A stretch of DNA of 64,000 bases from Catellatospora sp. KI3. Lineage in GTDB: Bacteria; Actinomycetota; Actinomycetes; Mycobacteriales; Micromonosporaceae. Positions 52,857-62,535 of this stretch are shown in pieces (within the stretch, counting starts at the first letter, position 1; each line of letters begins with the position of its first letter). Below the pieces are notes generated by a model. That model saw only the letters and a list, made by a program, of their open reading frames with translations. It did not search any database and was not told where the DNA came from. The stretch is from positions 124,001-188,000 of the forward strand of contig NZ_JASAMB010000009.1 in the NCBI RefSeq assembly GCF_029948125.1. The letters run 5' to 3'. Made by a program: the position numbers and the translations under genes.

Positions 52857-53551
52857 AGCCTGCTCCGTCCCCGCGCGCCCAGGTCGCCCTCCAGGCGGTA
52901 CACGCAGATCTGCTCCAGCTCGGCGTCGACGAACGCCTGCGCGCTCGGCGCCCGGTAGCAGGCGAGCCGGGTCAGCCCCTCGGGCGGCAGGTGGCCCCGG
53001 TCCGGGTCGCCGAGCAGCACCTGCGCGCCCCCGGCCGCGGCCCGCTGCAGGAATCCGAGCATCCGCTCGGCCACCTGCGACTGGTAGAGCACGTCCCCGG
53101 CGAGCACGACGTCGGCGTCGGTGCCGCCGTCGAGCAGGTCGCCGAGCCGGCCCGTGACGGTGGCGCGGTTGGCACGGGCGTTGTGCGCGATCGCGGTGAT
53201 CGCGTACGGGTCGACGTCGTTGGCCTCGACCTCAACCGCCCCGGCCAGCGCCGCCGCGATCGCGGCCAGCCCCGAACCCGACGCGAGGTCGAGCACCTTG
53301 CGCCCGGCCACCACCTCCGGCCTGTCCAGCAGGTACCGGGCCAGCGCCTGCCCGCCCGCCCACGCCGACGCCCAGTACGGCGCCGTCAGCCTGCTCCCGG
53401 CCTCGGCCTCCATCCGCGCCCACCACACGATCGAGTCGACCGCGGTGTACAGCCGTATCTCGGGCACCAGCGGCACCGAGGTCAGCTGCAGCCGATCCAG
53501 CCCTTCGGCGCTGGGAGCGCGCAGTTCCCGTTCCAGGTCGATGACTCCCAT
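52853..53551 (-). CDS. Class I SAM-dependent methyltransferase
   Basis: 232 residues from ATG 53551; a GTG at 53569 is an alternative. The SAM site is VLDLASGSGLAAIAAALAGA near 90, with VEANDVDPYAITAI next and VLAGDVLYQSQVAERML (D-V-L-Y in place of NPPY). The sequence YWASAWAGGQALARYLLD before the SAM site is typical of ETFB-lysine/nicotinamide N-methyltransferase-like proteins. The target is probably a protein lysine or small amine. It is upstream of DUF5996 in a two-gene unit. Confidence 0.85.
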   Translation of the reverse strand: MGVIDLERELRAPSAEGLDRLQLTSVPLVPEIRLYTAVDSIVWWARMEAEAGSRLTAPYWASAWAGGQALARYLLDRPEVVAGRKVLDLASGSGLAAIAAALAGAVEVEANDVDPYAITAIAHNARANRATVTGRLGDLLDGGTDADVVLAGDVLYQSQVAERMLGFLQRAAAGGAQVLLGDPDRGHLPPEGLTRLACYRAPSAQAFVDAELEQICVYRLEGDLGARGRSRL

Positions 53552-53727
53552 TCGGCTTCTCACGTACACAGGATGCCCCTTCCGGGCGGGAAATCACCGC
53601 AGACCACGGTTTCGGAAGCCACAAAAAGCCACGCGATCACTCCGACCGGGGTTAGGGTCAGGTGCACGTGGGGCGGGGGTCGCGCCGCGACACAGGCACA
53701 CCGCCTCACCGCTGAAGGAGAAAGAGT

Positions 53728-53931
53728 ATGCCAACGGGCACCGTGAAGTGGTTCAACGGCGAAAAGGGCTTCGGCTTCATCGAGCAGGACGGTGGCGGAC
53801 CTGACGTCTTCGTGCACTACTCGGCGATCACCGGCAGCGGGTACCGCGAGCTGCAGGAGGGGCAGAAGGTGGACTTCGAGGTGACGCAGGGTCAGAAGGG
53901 ACCGCAGGCGGCCAACGTACGTCCGCTCTGA
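53728..53931 (+). CDS. CspA-family cold shock protein
   Basis: 67 residues, the standard CSP size. RNP1 is KGFGFIEQ and RNP2 is VFVHYSAI, with the start [17 protein letters not shown] shared by actinobacterial CSPs. It binds single-stranded nucleic acid as an RNA chaperone. AAGGAGAAAG precedes the ATG at 7 bases. It has its own leader of about 100 bases and a near-perfect terminator. Confidence 0.95.
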   Translation: MPTGTVKWFNGEKGFGFIEQDGGGPDVFVHYSAITGSGYRELQEGQKVDFEVTQGQKGPQAANVRPL

Positions 53932-53983
53932 AGACCGTGACGGCCGTCCACCAGACGGCCTTCCATGCTGGATCGCACAGGAC

Positions 53984-54019
53984 GAGAACGGGTTGGACCC
54001 TCGGGTCCAGCCCGTTCTC
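53984..54019. terminator. Terminator hairpin of the cold shock gene
   Basis: GAGAACGGGTTGGACCC (53984-54000) and GGGTCCAGCCCGTTCTC (54003-54019): 17 pairs with a single G-U, minimal loop. Confidence 0.75.
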
Positions 54020-54075
54020 GCTGCTCCGGTGGCGGTAGAATCGATCTTCAGGACTACGCGAGGACGGTTGGTGAG

Positions 54076-54477
54076 ATGCAGCCGATGACGCCGATGTACC
54101 GCGACGAGCAGGATCTGAGCCACGACATGCGGACCGCGTGCGTGCACGCCTGCAACACCTGCGCCGAGGTGTGCAACGCCTGCGCCGACGCCTGCCTGGG
54201 CGAGCCCGAGGTCGCCGACCTGGTCCGCTGTATCCGGACCAACCTCGACTGCGCCGACATGTGCGCCACCGCCGCCGAGGTGCTGGACCGCTTCCGCGGC
54301 GACCACCCGGAGCTGGTCCGGGCCGTGCTGGACGCCTGCGCGATCGTGACGGCCGCCTGCGCCGACGAGTGCCGCGAGAACGCCGACCGGTACGCCCACT
54401 GCAAGGCCGCCGCCGACGCCTGCGACCAGGCCACCGCCGCCTGCACCGCCATGCTCCGCGAACCGGCCCTGCTCTGA
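54076..54477 (+). CDS. Four-helix bundle copper-binding protein (DUF326/Csp)
   Basis: 133 residues from ATG 54076. Cysteines recur in helical spacing: CVHACNTCAEVCNACADACL (residues about 20-39), CIRTNLDCADMC, ACADECRENADRYAHCKAAAD and ACDQATAACTAM (in pieces). This is the DUF326/Csp pattern in which Cys line the core of a four-helix bundle and store Cu(I). No signal peptide, so a cytosolic Csp3-like type. GGTGAG precedes the start closely. It is bounded by terminators. Confidence 0.88.
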   Translation: MQPMTPMYRDEQDLSHDMRTACVHACNTCAEVCNACADACLGEPEVADLVRCIRTNLDCADMCATAAEVLDRFRGDHPELVRAVLDACAIVTAACADECRENADRYAHCKAAADACDQATAACTAMLREPALL

Positions 54478-54487
54478 CCCGACCACG

Positions 54488-54524
54488 CGGAAGGGGCGCC
54501 CCAGCGTGTGGAGCGCCCCTTCCG
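54488..54524. terminator. Bidirectional terminator
   Basis: CGGAAGGGGCGC (54488-54499) and GCGCCCCTTCCG (54513-54524), perfect 12-bp arms, between convergent Csp and lon genes. Confidence 0.75.
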
Positions 54525-54534
54525 TACCGCCCGG

Positions 54535-56871
<2,337 letters not shown>

Positions 56872-56894
56872 TATCAGACACCTGCCATTCGCTA

Positions 56895-56915
56895 CTTGAG
56901 TCTGCTCGGCTCAAG
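56895..56915. promoter_or_regulatory. HAIR element (HspR operator) of lon
   Basis: CTTGAGT-7 nt-GCTCAAG; the consensus is CTTGAGT-N7-ACTCAAG, so one base differs. Located 24 bp upstream of the lon ATG. HspR represses dnaK, clpB and lon in streptomycetes and releases on heat shock. Confidence 0.85.
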
Positions 56916-57002
56916 TCCAGCGCCCCGCCCCTTGTTCCACCCTCCCCACCCAATGTGACCCACGCCACTTCGTCGCCCGCCCCGCCCCCGGCGCCATGAT
57001 CG

Positions 57003-57066
57003 CTGCAGTTTCGGGGAAACTGCAGGTAAGCGGGCCAGGATTCCAACACTTTCCCCAAAACTGCAC
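57003..57066. repeat. 64-bp palindromic repeat, copy D
   Basis: The left arm starts CTGCAGTTTCGGGGAAACTG, the right arm (other strand) GTGCAGTTTTGGGGAAAGTG. Inside the 357-base gap upstream of lon, which otherwise holds only the HAIR site and no ORF that I can support. Confidence 0.85.
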
Positions 57067-57228
57067 CCGCTCCAACGCCCTCGGCGAGGGTTGCCCCGTC
57101 CGCACCCCTTCGCGCTGGGCACCGCGGTGGCTGCCGCAGGGTGGGCGGTGCCCGTCCTCGTCGGGATCGGATACGCCATCGCCGGTCGGTGAGGGCGGCG
57201 GGTCAGCGTCGCCGCCGTGCCTCTGCGA

Positions 57229-57711
57229 TCAGCAGTGGCCGACCGGGATGTAGCGGTCCGGCTCGCCGGAGCCGTCCGTGCTCGTGTCGGCGGCAGGCTC
57301 CACGACGGCCGTTGCCGCCGACTGCGGGGTCGAGGGCTGCGGCGTGGGCGTGCGGTAGGCGAGCCAGTGTCCGGCCATCGCGGTGATCACGGGCATCACC
57401 AGGTACGACGACGCGACGTCGGCGAAGTAGACGTCCAGCCCGATGTTGAACGCCCCGGCGGCGTACAGCACCAGGTCCAGTGCCACGCAGACGGCCGCCC
57501 AGACGGCTCCGGCCAGCGCCGCCGTGACCGGTGTCAGCGTGGGGCGGTGGAACAGGTAGCGGATGGTGCAGCCGAGTACCGCGGCGACGAGGACGGTCAG
57601 TTTGATCGACTCGTAGAGCGCCTCGTGCTTGCCCTCGGCGGGCAGCAGGATCAGCGAGATGGCCACCAGGGCGGCCCACACCGCGCATCCGTAGACGACG
57701 ACGCGCTTCAT
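57229..57711 (-). CDS. Small integral membrane protein, unknown function
   Basis: 160 residues. Four hydrophobic segments: about 4-24, 38-52, 64-88 and 98-118, then a polar Pro/Thr/Ser tail (RTPTPQPSTPQSAATAVVEP) of about 45 residues. The third segment has CVALDLVLYAAGAFNIGLDVYFADV. No motif assigns a family. No operon partner; lon follows on the same strand 358 bp away. Confidence 0.75.
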   Translation of the reverse strand: MKRVVVYGCAVWAALVAISLILLPAEGKHEALYESIKLTVLVAAVLGCTIRYLFHRPTLTPVTAALAGAVWAAVCVALDLVLYAAGAFNIGLDVYFADVASSYLVMPVITAMAGHWLAYRTPTPQPSTPQSAATAVVEPAADTSTDGSGEPDRYIPVGHC

Positions 57712-58139
57712 GTCTGACCCCTTTCGAGTATTACATCCGGTTCAGTCGGTACAACTGGAAATGTTCCGTGCAGGCACGGTCAGCCTGCTGACTTGCGTCC
57801 GGGCGGGGAATCGCGGAAGCGCCGGTGCGCAGTGTTCTGCGCCAAAGCCGTGATCATTGGGCGCGGCTGGCCCGGTGATCGCCACCTGCGGTCGAAATGT
57901 GGGTTCGGCCGATGAGCGGTGCAGGATTCTGCCCGCTGGTGGCGATCTTCTGGCTGGTTCCGGTCCTTGATCGCCGTCCGAGGTAACAACCTAGGCGTGT
58001 AGTCGCCGTTCCGACCACTGACGCCGATCAAGGAGGGGGGTGCAAGGGTTGTGACCGCTGGTGGCAATCTTCGTCAGCCGTCAGCTGAGCTGTCAGCGAA
58101 TCTCTTGCGGAGAGAGGTCTGTAATGCAAAGCTGACTGT
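57712..58139. other. 428-base structured intergenic region
   Basis: No convincing gene. CCGCTGGTGGC(G/A)ATC occurs at 57933-57947 and 58055-58069, and on the other strand with one change at 57877-57891. TCCTTGATCGCCGTC (57964-57978) and GACGCCGATCAAGGA (58020-58034) are near-perfect inverted arms. Could encode an RNA or be a decayed repeat element. Confidence 0.5.
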
Positions 58140-58874
58140 ATGACAAACGAATCCGTCCCCCAGGCGGACTCCCCGCGCGAGCTGCTCGCGGTCGTGCGTG
58201 ACCTGACCAGCCAGGTCCGGGCCGCCCAGCGGGGCACCTGGTTCCCGCTGCTGGTCCTCGCGGTGGTCACCCTCGCCGCGATCCCCGTCTACCGCTTCGC
58301 CCCCTACCTCGACCTGCTCGACCGCTGCCAGTCGCGCCCCGGCCACGTGGTCTGCCCCGGGCCGAACCCGGCCGAGCTGCTGTACTGGACCGTGGCCCTG
58401 CTGCTCGCCTACGCCCTGATCGCGGCCTTCTACGTCAGGCAGTCCCGGCGCCGCGGCGTCGGCACCACGATCCGCCCGTACGTGCTCACCGGCGTCGCCC
58501 TGGCCGTGCTGGCCACGGCCGTCTCGGTCTGGCTGACGCTCTACCCGCTGCTGCCCGTCCCCGCCGACCCCTTCGCCGCCCCGCAGGTCGAGATCGTCCA
58601 CGCCGGACCCGAGGTGTGGCTGCTCAACGCGCTCGGCAGCCCCACCGCCGTCATCGGGTTGGCACTGCTGGTGCTCGCGTGGGTGGAACGGTACCGGGCG
58701 CTGCTGGCGTACAGCGTGGGTTATCTGGTGCTCGTGGTGGCCGTCGGCAGCCGGATCATCCACTCGGACTCGCGGTGGTACTTCCTACCTGACCTGCTCG
58801 TGGCGGCCCTGGTGCTGCTGCTGGGCGCGGCCGTCTTCGCGAGGTTCCGGCCGACCGCGCAGGCGGCGGCGTGA
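58140..58874 (+). CDS. Integral membrane protein co-encoded with an HTH regulator
   Basis: 244 residues. Soluble N-terminus (about 1-32, coiled LLAVVRDLTSQVRAAQ) and five to six membrane segments (FPLLVLAVVTLAAIPVY, LLYWTVALLLAYALIAAFYV, VLTGVALAVLATAVSVWLTL, VIGLALLVLAWVERYRALLA, YSVGYLVLVVAVGS, LLVAALVLLLGAAVFA). No family recognised. It overlaps the next gene by GTGA, the arrangement seen for membrane protein/winged-helix pairs in actinomycetes. Confidence 0.8.
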   Translation: MTNESVPQADSPRELLAVVRDLTSQVRAAQRGTWFPLLVLAVVTLAAIPVYRFAPYLDLLDRCQSRPGHVVCPGPNPAELLYWTVALLLAYALIAAFYVRQSRRRGVGTTIRPYVLTGVALAVLATAVSVWLTLYPLLPVPADPFAAPQVEIVHAGPEVWLLNALGSPTAVIGLALLVLAWVERYRALLAYSVGYLVLVVAVGSRIIHSDSRWYFLPDLLVAALVLLLGAAVFARFRPTAQAAA

Positions 58875-59212
58875 CGACCGGGGGGCATCCCACCAACGGC
58901 CTGGACGACGTCGTGCACCAGCGCGTCCGCCTGGGCATCCTGGCCGTCGCCCACCAGGCCCGCCAGGTCGAGTTCGGCTTCCTGCGCGACACTCTGCAGC
59001 TCACCGCCGGCAACCTCGGCCAGCACCTGACCGTGCTGGAGAAGGCGGGCCTGATCGAGATCGAGAAGGGGTACGAGGGCAAGCGCCCCCGCACCTGGGT
59101 CACCCTCACCGCCGCCGGCCAGACCGCCCTGCGCGACGAGATCACCCACCTCAAGCAACTGATCCACCAGCTCGAACACCCCACCCCCGCCGACCTGCCC
59201 CACCCGGCCTAG
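58871..59212 (+). CDS. Winged-helix transcriptional regulator
   Basis: 113 residues, GTG start in the GTGA overlap. DDVVHQRVRLGILAVAHQA, FGFLRDTLQLTAGNLGQHLTVLEKAG (in parts) and GYEGKRPRTWVTLTAAGQTAL are typical of the small ArsR/PadR-like winged-helix group with a basic wing. No metal-binding Cys. It is translationally coupled to the membrane protein, which probably modulates it or is its target. A perfect palindrome lies 9 bp after its stop. Confidence 0.88.
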   Translation: MTTGGHPTNGLDDVVHQRVRLGILAVAHQARQVEFGFLRDTLQLTAGNLGQHLTVLEKAGLIEIEKGYEGKRPRTWVTLTAAGQTALRDEITHLKQLIHQLEHPTPADLPHPA

Positions 59213-59220
59213 CCGTGGCG

Positions 59221-59278
59221 GAGTTGCCGGGCGATCGGGGGTATACGGCGCCGTATACCCCCGATCGCCCGGCAACTC
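59221..59278. terminator. 58-bp perfect palindrome between convergent genes
   Basis: The 29-base arm starting GAGTTGCCGGGCGATCGGGG is followed without any spacer by its exact reverse complement. It fills most of the 79-bp gap between the winged-helix gene and thrS. As RNA it would fold to a near 29-bp hairpin, so a bidirectional terminator is likely, but its length and perfection are unusual. Confidence 0.7.
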
Positions 59279-59291
59279 GGACCCCGCGTCC

Positions 59292-60533
59292 TCAGACGGG
59301 GAGGAGGTCGGGGGAGTGGGCGGCGACGGCGGCGCCGATCAGGTCGAGGGCTTCGGCGAGGGGGCGGGCGGGCAGTCCCCGGCCGTCGCGCAGGCGCAGC
59401 GACACCTCGCCCGACGCGGCCTCCCGCGCCCCGACCACCGCCAGGTACGGCACCTTGCGCTGCGCGCCCAGCCGGATCCGGTTGCCCAGCGACCCGTCCA
59501 GCAGCAGTTCGGCGCGCAGCCCCGCGCGCATCGCGGCGTCGCGCAGCCGCCGTGCCGCCTCGTCCTGGTCGGGCCCGATCGGCACCACGGCCAGCTGCAC
59601 CGGGGCGTACCAGGCCGGGAACGCGCCCTGGTGCACCTCGATCAGGTGCGCCAGCAGCCGCTCCAGGCTGCCCACGATGCTGCGGTGCACCATCACCGGC
59701 CGGGCCCGCTCACCGTCGCGGTCGACGTAGGACAGGTCGAACCGCTCCGGCTGGGCGAAGTCGACCTGGATGGTGGACAGCGACCACTCGCGCCCGGCGA
59801 TGTCCCGTACCTGGATATCGATCTTGGGTCCGTAGAACGCCGCCTCGCCCGGCACCTCCTCGAACGCGATCCCGGCCCGGACCAGCGCCTGGCGCAGCAG
59901 GTCCTCGGCCAGGTCCCAGTCGGCGGGCGCGCCGAGGTACGCGGGGCCCTGGCCGCGCAGTGACAGCCGGAACGAGTGGGCGGCGAAGCCGAGCGCCCGG
60001 TGTGCCGCCAGGATCATCGACAGGATCGCGGCGACCTCGTCGCCGACCTGGTCGAGGGCGCAGAAGACGTGCGCGTCGTTGAGCGAGATCGCCCGGACCC
60101 GGCCCAGCCCGCCGACGACGCCGGAGCGCTCGGCGCGGTACATGCCGCCGATCTCGGCCACGCGCAGCGGCAGCTCCCGGTACGACCGGCCGCGGGCGCC
60201 GAACACCATCGCGTGGTGCGGGCACAGGCTCGGCCGCAGCATCAGCTGCTCGGCCTCGGGCTGCCCGGCCTCGGCCAGGGCCGGGAACATGTCGTCGGCG
60301 AACTTGGCCAGGTGCCCCGACCTTCGGTACATCTCCCGTTTGGCCATCGGCGGGGAGTAGACGTGCTGGTATCCGGCCAGCCGCTCGACCTCGCGGATGT
60401 AGGACTCGATGGCGTGGCGGGCGGCGGCGCCGTTGGGCAGCCAGATCGGCAGCCCGGCTCCGACGAGCGGATCGGAGTGGTAGAGCTCGAGTTCGCGGCC
60501 GAGCTTGCGGTGGTCGGCCAGTGCCTGGGACAT
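59292..60533 (-). CDS. thrS: Threonyl-tRNA synthetase lacking TGS and editing domains
   Basis: 413 residues from ATG 60533 with GAGGAG before it. It begins directly with the catalytic-core text (LGRELELYHSDPLVGAGLPIWLPNG), so the N-terminal TGS and editing (SAD) domains of full-length ThrRS (about 640 residues) are absent. The zinc site is kept: Cys in LMLRPSLCPHH, His in NDAHVFC and His in VHRSIVGSLERL. The anticodon-binding domain fills the last 110 residues (QLAVVPIG). Probably a second, specialised ThrRS; it charges tRNA-Thr without proofreading. An upstream Thr leader peptide suggests induction when charged tRNA-Thr is scarce. Confidence 0.9.
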   Translation of the reverse strand: MSQALADHRKLGRELELYHSDPLVGAGLPIWLPNGAAARHAIESYIREVERLAGYQHVYSPPMAKREMYRRSGHLAKFADDMFPALAEAGQPEAEQLMLRPSLCPHHAMVFGARGRSYRELPLRVAEIGGMYRAERSGVVGGLGRVRAISLNDAHVFCALDQVGDEVAAILSMILAAHRALGFAAHSFRLSLRGQGPAYLGAPADWDLAEDLLRQALVRAGIAFEEVPGEAAFYGPKIDIQVRDIAGREWSLSTIQVDFAQPERFDLSYVDRDGERARPVMVHRSIVGSLERLLAHLIEVHQGAFPAWYAPVQLAVVPIGPDQDEAARRLRDAAMRAGLRAELLLDGSLGNRIRLGAQRKVPYLAVVGAREAASGEVSLRLRDGRGLPARPLAEALDLIGAAVAAHSPDLLPV

Positions 60534-60582
60534 CGCGGCATCTCCTCGGGTACGTGTCGGCGGGCACACGTCCGGGGAGACA

Positions 60583-60616
60583 CGTCGGCCCCGGGGCGGG
60601 TGCCCCGGGGCCGACG
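60583..60616 (-). terminator. Attenuator-like hairpin in the thrS leader
   Basis: CCCCGGGGCCGACG (60603-60616) and CGTCGGCCCCGGGG (60583-60596), a perfect 14-bp stem with 6-nt loop, 20 nt after the leader-peptide stop and 50 nt before thrS. There is no U tract, so it may act as terminator or on translation. Confidence 0.6.
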
Positions 60617-60635
60617 GATGACTGGTTTCAGCAGG

Positions 60636-60692
60636 TCAACACGCGGTCACGCCGGGGTGTCCCGGCGTCGTCGTGCTGAGCTGACTGTGCAT
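60636..60692 (-). CDS. thrS leader peptide (18 aa, three consecutive Thr codons)
   Basis: MHSQLSTTTPGHPGVTAC then TGA. The three ACG codons at 60674-60666 run straight into a small hairpin (ACGCCGGG-acac-CCCGGCGT, 60668-60649). A promoter-like TTGCGC/TATGCT pair places the transcript start at the ATG, so the peptide would be leaderless; no Shine-Dalgarno is visible. Codon content, size and position fit a ribosome-mediated attenuator that senses Thr-tRNA. Translation is inferred, not shown. Confidence 0.6.
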   Translation of the reverse strand: MHSQLSTTTPGHPGVTAC

Positions 60693-60699
60693 GGGAGAA

Positions 60700-60727
60700 A
60701 GCATACGCAGGCCCGGACGCGGCGCAA
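60700..60727 (-). promoter_or_regulatory. Candidate thrS promoter
   Basis: On the minus strand TTGCGC (60727-60722), 16-nt spacer, TATGCT (60705-60700); predicted start is about 60692, the A of the leader-peptide ATG. Confidence 0.5.
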
Positions 60728-60775
60728 CCGCATTCGCGCGGAGTAGATTCGCGGCAGGCAGATCGGGGGTACGTC

Positions 60776-61165
60776 ATGGGTCCTGGCTACGAGTCGGCAC
60801 TCGACCGGCAGATCCGCGAAGCGCAGGAGCGCGGCGAGTTCGACGATCTGCCCGGGGCGGGCAAGCCGCTGCCCGGCGCGGGGGAGGTGCTGCCGGACGA
60901 CTGGTGGCTGCGCGACCTGGCCCGCCGGGAGAACCTGGCCGGGGCGCTGCCGGCGACCCTGCTGCTGCGCCGCGACATCGAGGACCTGCCCGACAAGGTG
61001 GCGAAGAAGCTGAGCGAGTCGGCGGTCCGCGCGATGGTCGCCGAGATCAACACCCGGGTGGTCAAGGCCAACCGCGGCCTGCTGGCCGGGCCCGCGGTGA
61101 CGCTGCGGCTGCTGGACGCCGACGAGGTGGTACGCGACTGGAAGGCCAGGCGCCGTACCGCCTAG
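60776..61165 (+). CDS. DUF1992 (DnaJ homologue C28-like) protein
   Basis: 129 residues. ALDRQIREAQERGEFDDLPGAGKPLP (residues 8-33, in parts) is the signature of DUF1992, a short domain also found in DNAJC28. DDWWLRDLARRENL and VAEINTRVVKANRG follow as usual. Function unknown. Its TAG stop shares the 4-bp palindrome CTAG (61162-61165) with the convergent arcA stop. Divergent from thrS. Confidence 0.9.
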   Translation: MGPGYESALDRQIREAQERGEFDDLPGAGKPLPGAGEVLPDDWWLRDLARRENLAGALPATLLLRRDIEDLPDKVAKKLSESAVRAMVAEINTRVVKANRGLLAGPAVTLRLLDADEVVRDWKARRRTA

Positions 61166-62433
61166 GGGTCGCGCAGCAGCGGGCAGGTCATGCAGTGGCC
61201 GCCGCCGCGGCCCTTGCCGACCTCGAACCCGTCGATCTCGACGACCTCGATGCCGGCCTCACGGTACTTGCGGTTGCTGTTGATGTTCTTCGAGTACGCG
61301 ATGACCACGCCCGGCGACACCGCCACCACGTTGTTGGCGCAGTCCCACTGCTCGCGCTCCTGCTGCGGCTCGTCCCCGCCGGTGGTCACCACGCGCAGGT
61401 CCCGCTCCGGCAGGCCGATCGCGTCGGCGACCGCGCCAAGGAACGTCTTCTCCGGCGTGACCTCCAGCGTGCCGGCCCGGTCGCCGGGCCGCAGGCTGTA
61501 CGCGGTGGTGCTGTCGATGACCTTCGGGTAGACGGTGACGGTGTCGCGGTCCATGAACGTGAACACCACGTCCAGGTGCATGAACTGGCGCTGCCGGGCC
61601 AGCCGTACCGCGATCACCCGGTCGGCGGCCTGCTTCTCGAACAGCCGCCGGGCCAGGATCTCGGCCATCTGCGCGGTGGTGCGCTCGCTGATGCCGACCA
61701 GCACGGTCCGGTTGCCCACCGGCATCACGTCGCCGCCCTCCAGCGACGCCCGCCCGAACGACTGGATGTCGAACTGGTCGTGCTCCTCGGCGTTGGCCGC
61801 GTCCGGGTACCAGAAGGTGATCCCGGCCTGCCGGAACATCGGGTGGAACCGGTACACGGTGCCGAGGTTGACCGTCTCGGCCTGCCGCGAGGGCCAGAAC
61901 ATCGGGTTCAGCGACACCCCGTCGTAGATCCAGCAGGAGGTGTCGCGGGTGAACAGGTGGTTGGGCAGCGGCGGCAGGATGAACGACGAGTCGACCGTGG
62001 TCGACACGGTCAGCGACGACCCGGCCAGGTCGGTGTCGGCGAACTCGATCAACTCGGCCCGGGTCACCCCGCCGGTCAGGTGCGTGGCCAGGGTGCGGTC
62101 GTCCATGTTCGCCAGCGCGCGCTGCACCGCCTCCACCATCGACGGCCCCACCGTGTACGGGCTGACGGTGTGCTCGATGACCCACTGCCGCGCGCCCGGC
62201 TGCCCCAGCGCCTCGGTGAGCAGGTCGTGCAGCAGGAACACCTCCACGCCCCGCCCGCGCAGCTCGGCCACGAACTGGTCGTGCTCGGCCTGCGCCTGCT
62301 CGACCCACAGCACGTCGTCGAAGAGCAGCTCGCTCCGGTTGGACGGGGTGAGCCGGCGCAGCGCCAGGTCAGGGCGGTGCACCAGCACCTTCCGCAGGGT
62401 GCCGACCTCTGAGTGGACCCCGAATCCGCGCAT
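61162..62433 (-). CDS. arcA: Arginine deiminase
   Basis: 423 residues from ATG 62433. Guanidine-group modifying fold: VHRPDLALRRLTPSN at the start, LPNHLFTRDTSCWI, RASLEGGDVMPVGN, QFMHLDVVFTFMD (catalytic His) and GRGGGHCMTCPLLRDP with the nucleophile Cys414. It converts arginine to citrulline and ammonia. No arcB/arcC follow, so the classical arginine fermentation operon is absent and a role in acid stress or nitrogen recycling is inferred. Ends in the shared CTAG with the DUF1992 gene. Confidence 0.95.
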   Translation of the reverse strand: MRGFGVHSEVGTLRKVLVHRPDLALRRLTPSNRSELLFDDVLWVEQAQAEHDQFVAELRGRGVEVFLLHDLLTEALGQPGARQWVIEHTVSPYTVGPSMVEAVQRALANMDDRTLATHLTGGVTRAELIEFADTDLAGSSLTVSTTVDSSFILPPLPNHLFTRDTSCWIYDGVSLNPMFWPSRQAETVNLGTVYRFHPMFRQAGITFWYPDAANAEEHDQFDIQSFGRASLEGGDVMPVGNRTVLVGISERTTAQMAEILARRLFEKQAADRVIAVRLARQRQFMHLDVVFTFMDRDTVTVYPKVIDSTTAYSLRPGDRAGTLEVTPEKTFLGAVADAIGLPERDLRVVTTGGDEPQQEREQWDCANNVVAVSPGVVIAYSKNINSNRKYREAGIEVVEIDGFEVGKGRGGGHCMTCPLLRDP

Positions 62434-62535
62434 CGTGCCTCGCTCTCGAGGGCAGGCCGGGCCCTCCTCGCCGCTGCCCCGAATGTAACGTGCGGTTACG
62501 AGCGATTTTCGCGATTTGGTACAGAATTCCGAGCC

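Noticed and set aside
57780-58067. 95-residue minus-strand ORF in the structured intergenic region
   Set aside because: Composition is not protein-like (many Arg, His, Pro) and it runs across the repeated and inverted DNA motifs.
60534-60775. T-box riboswitch in front of thrS
   Set aside because: The conserved T-box bulge sequence was looked for on the minus strand and is absent; the Thr leader peptide explains the region better.
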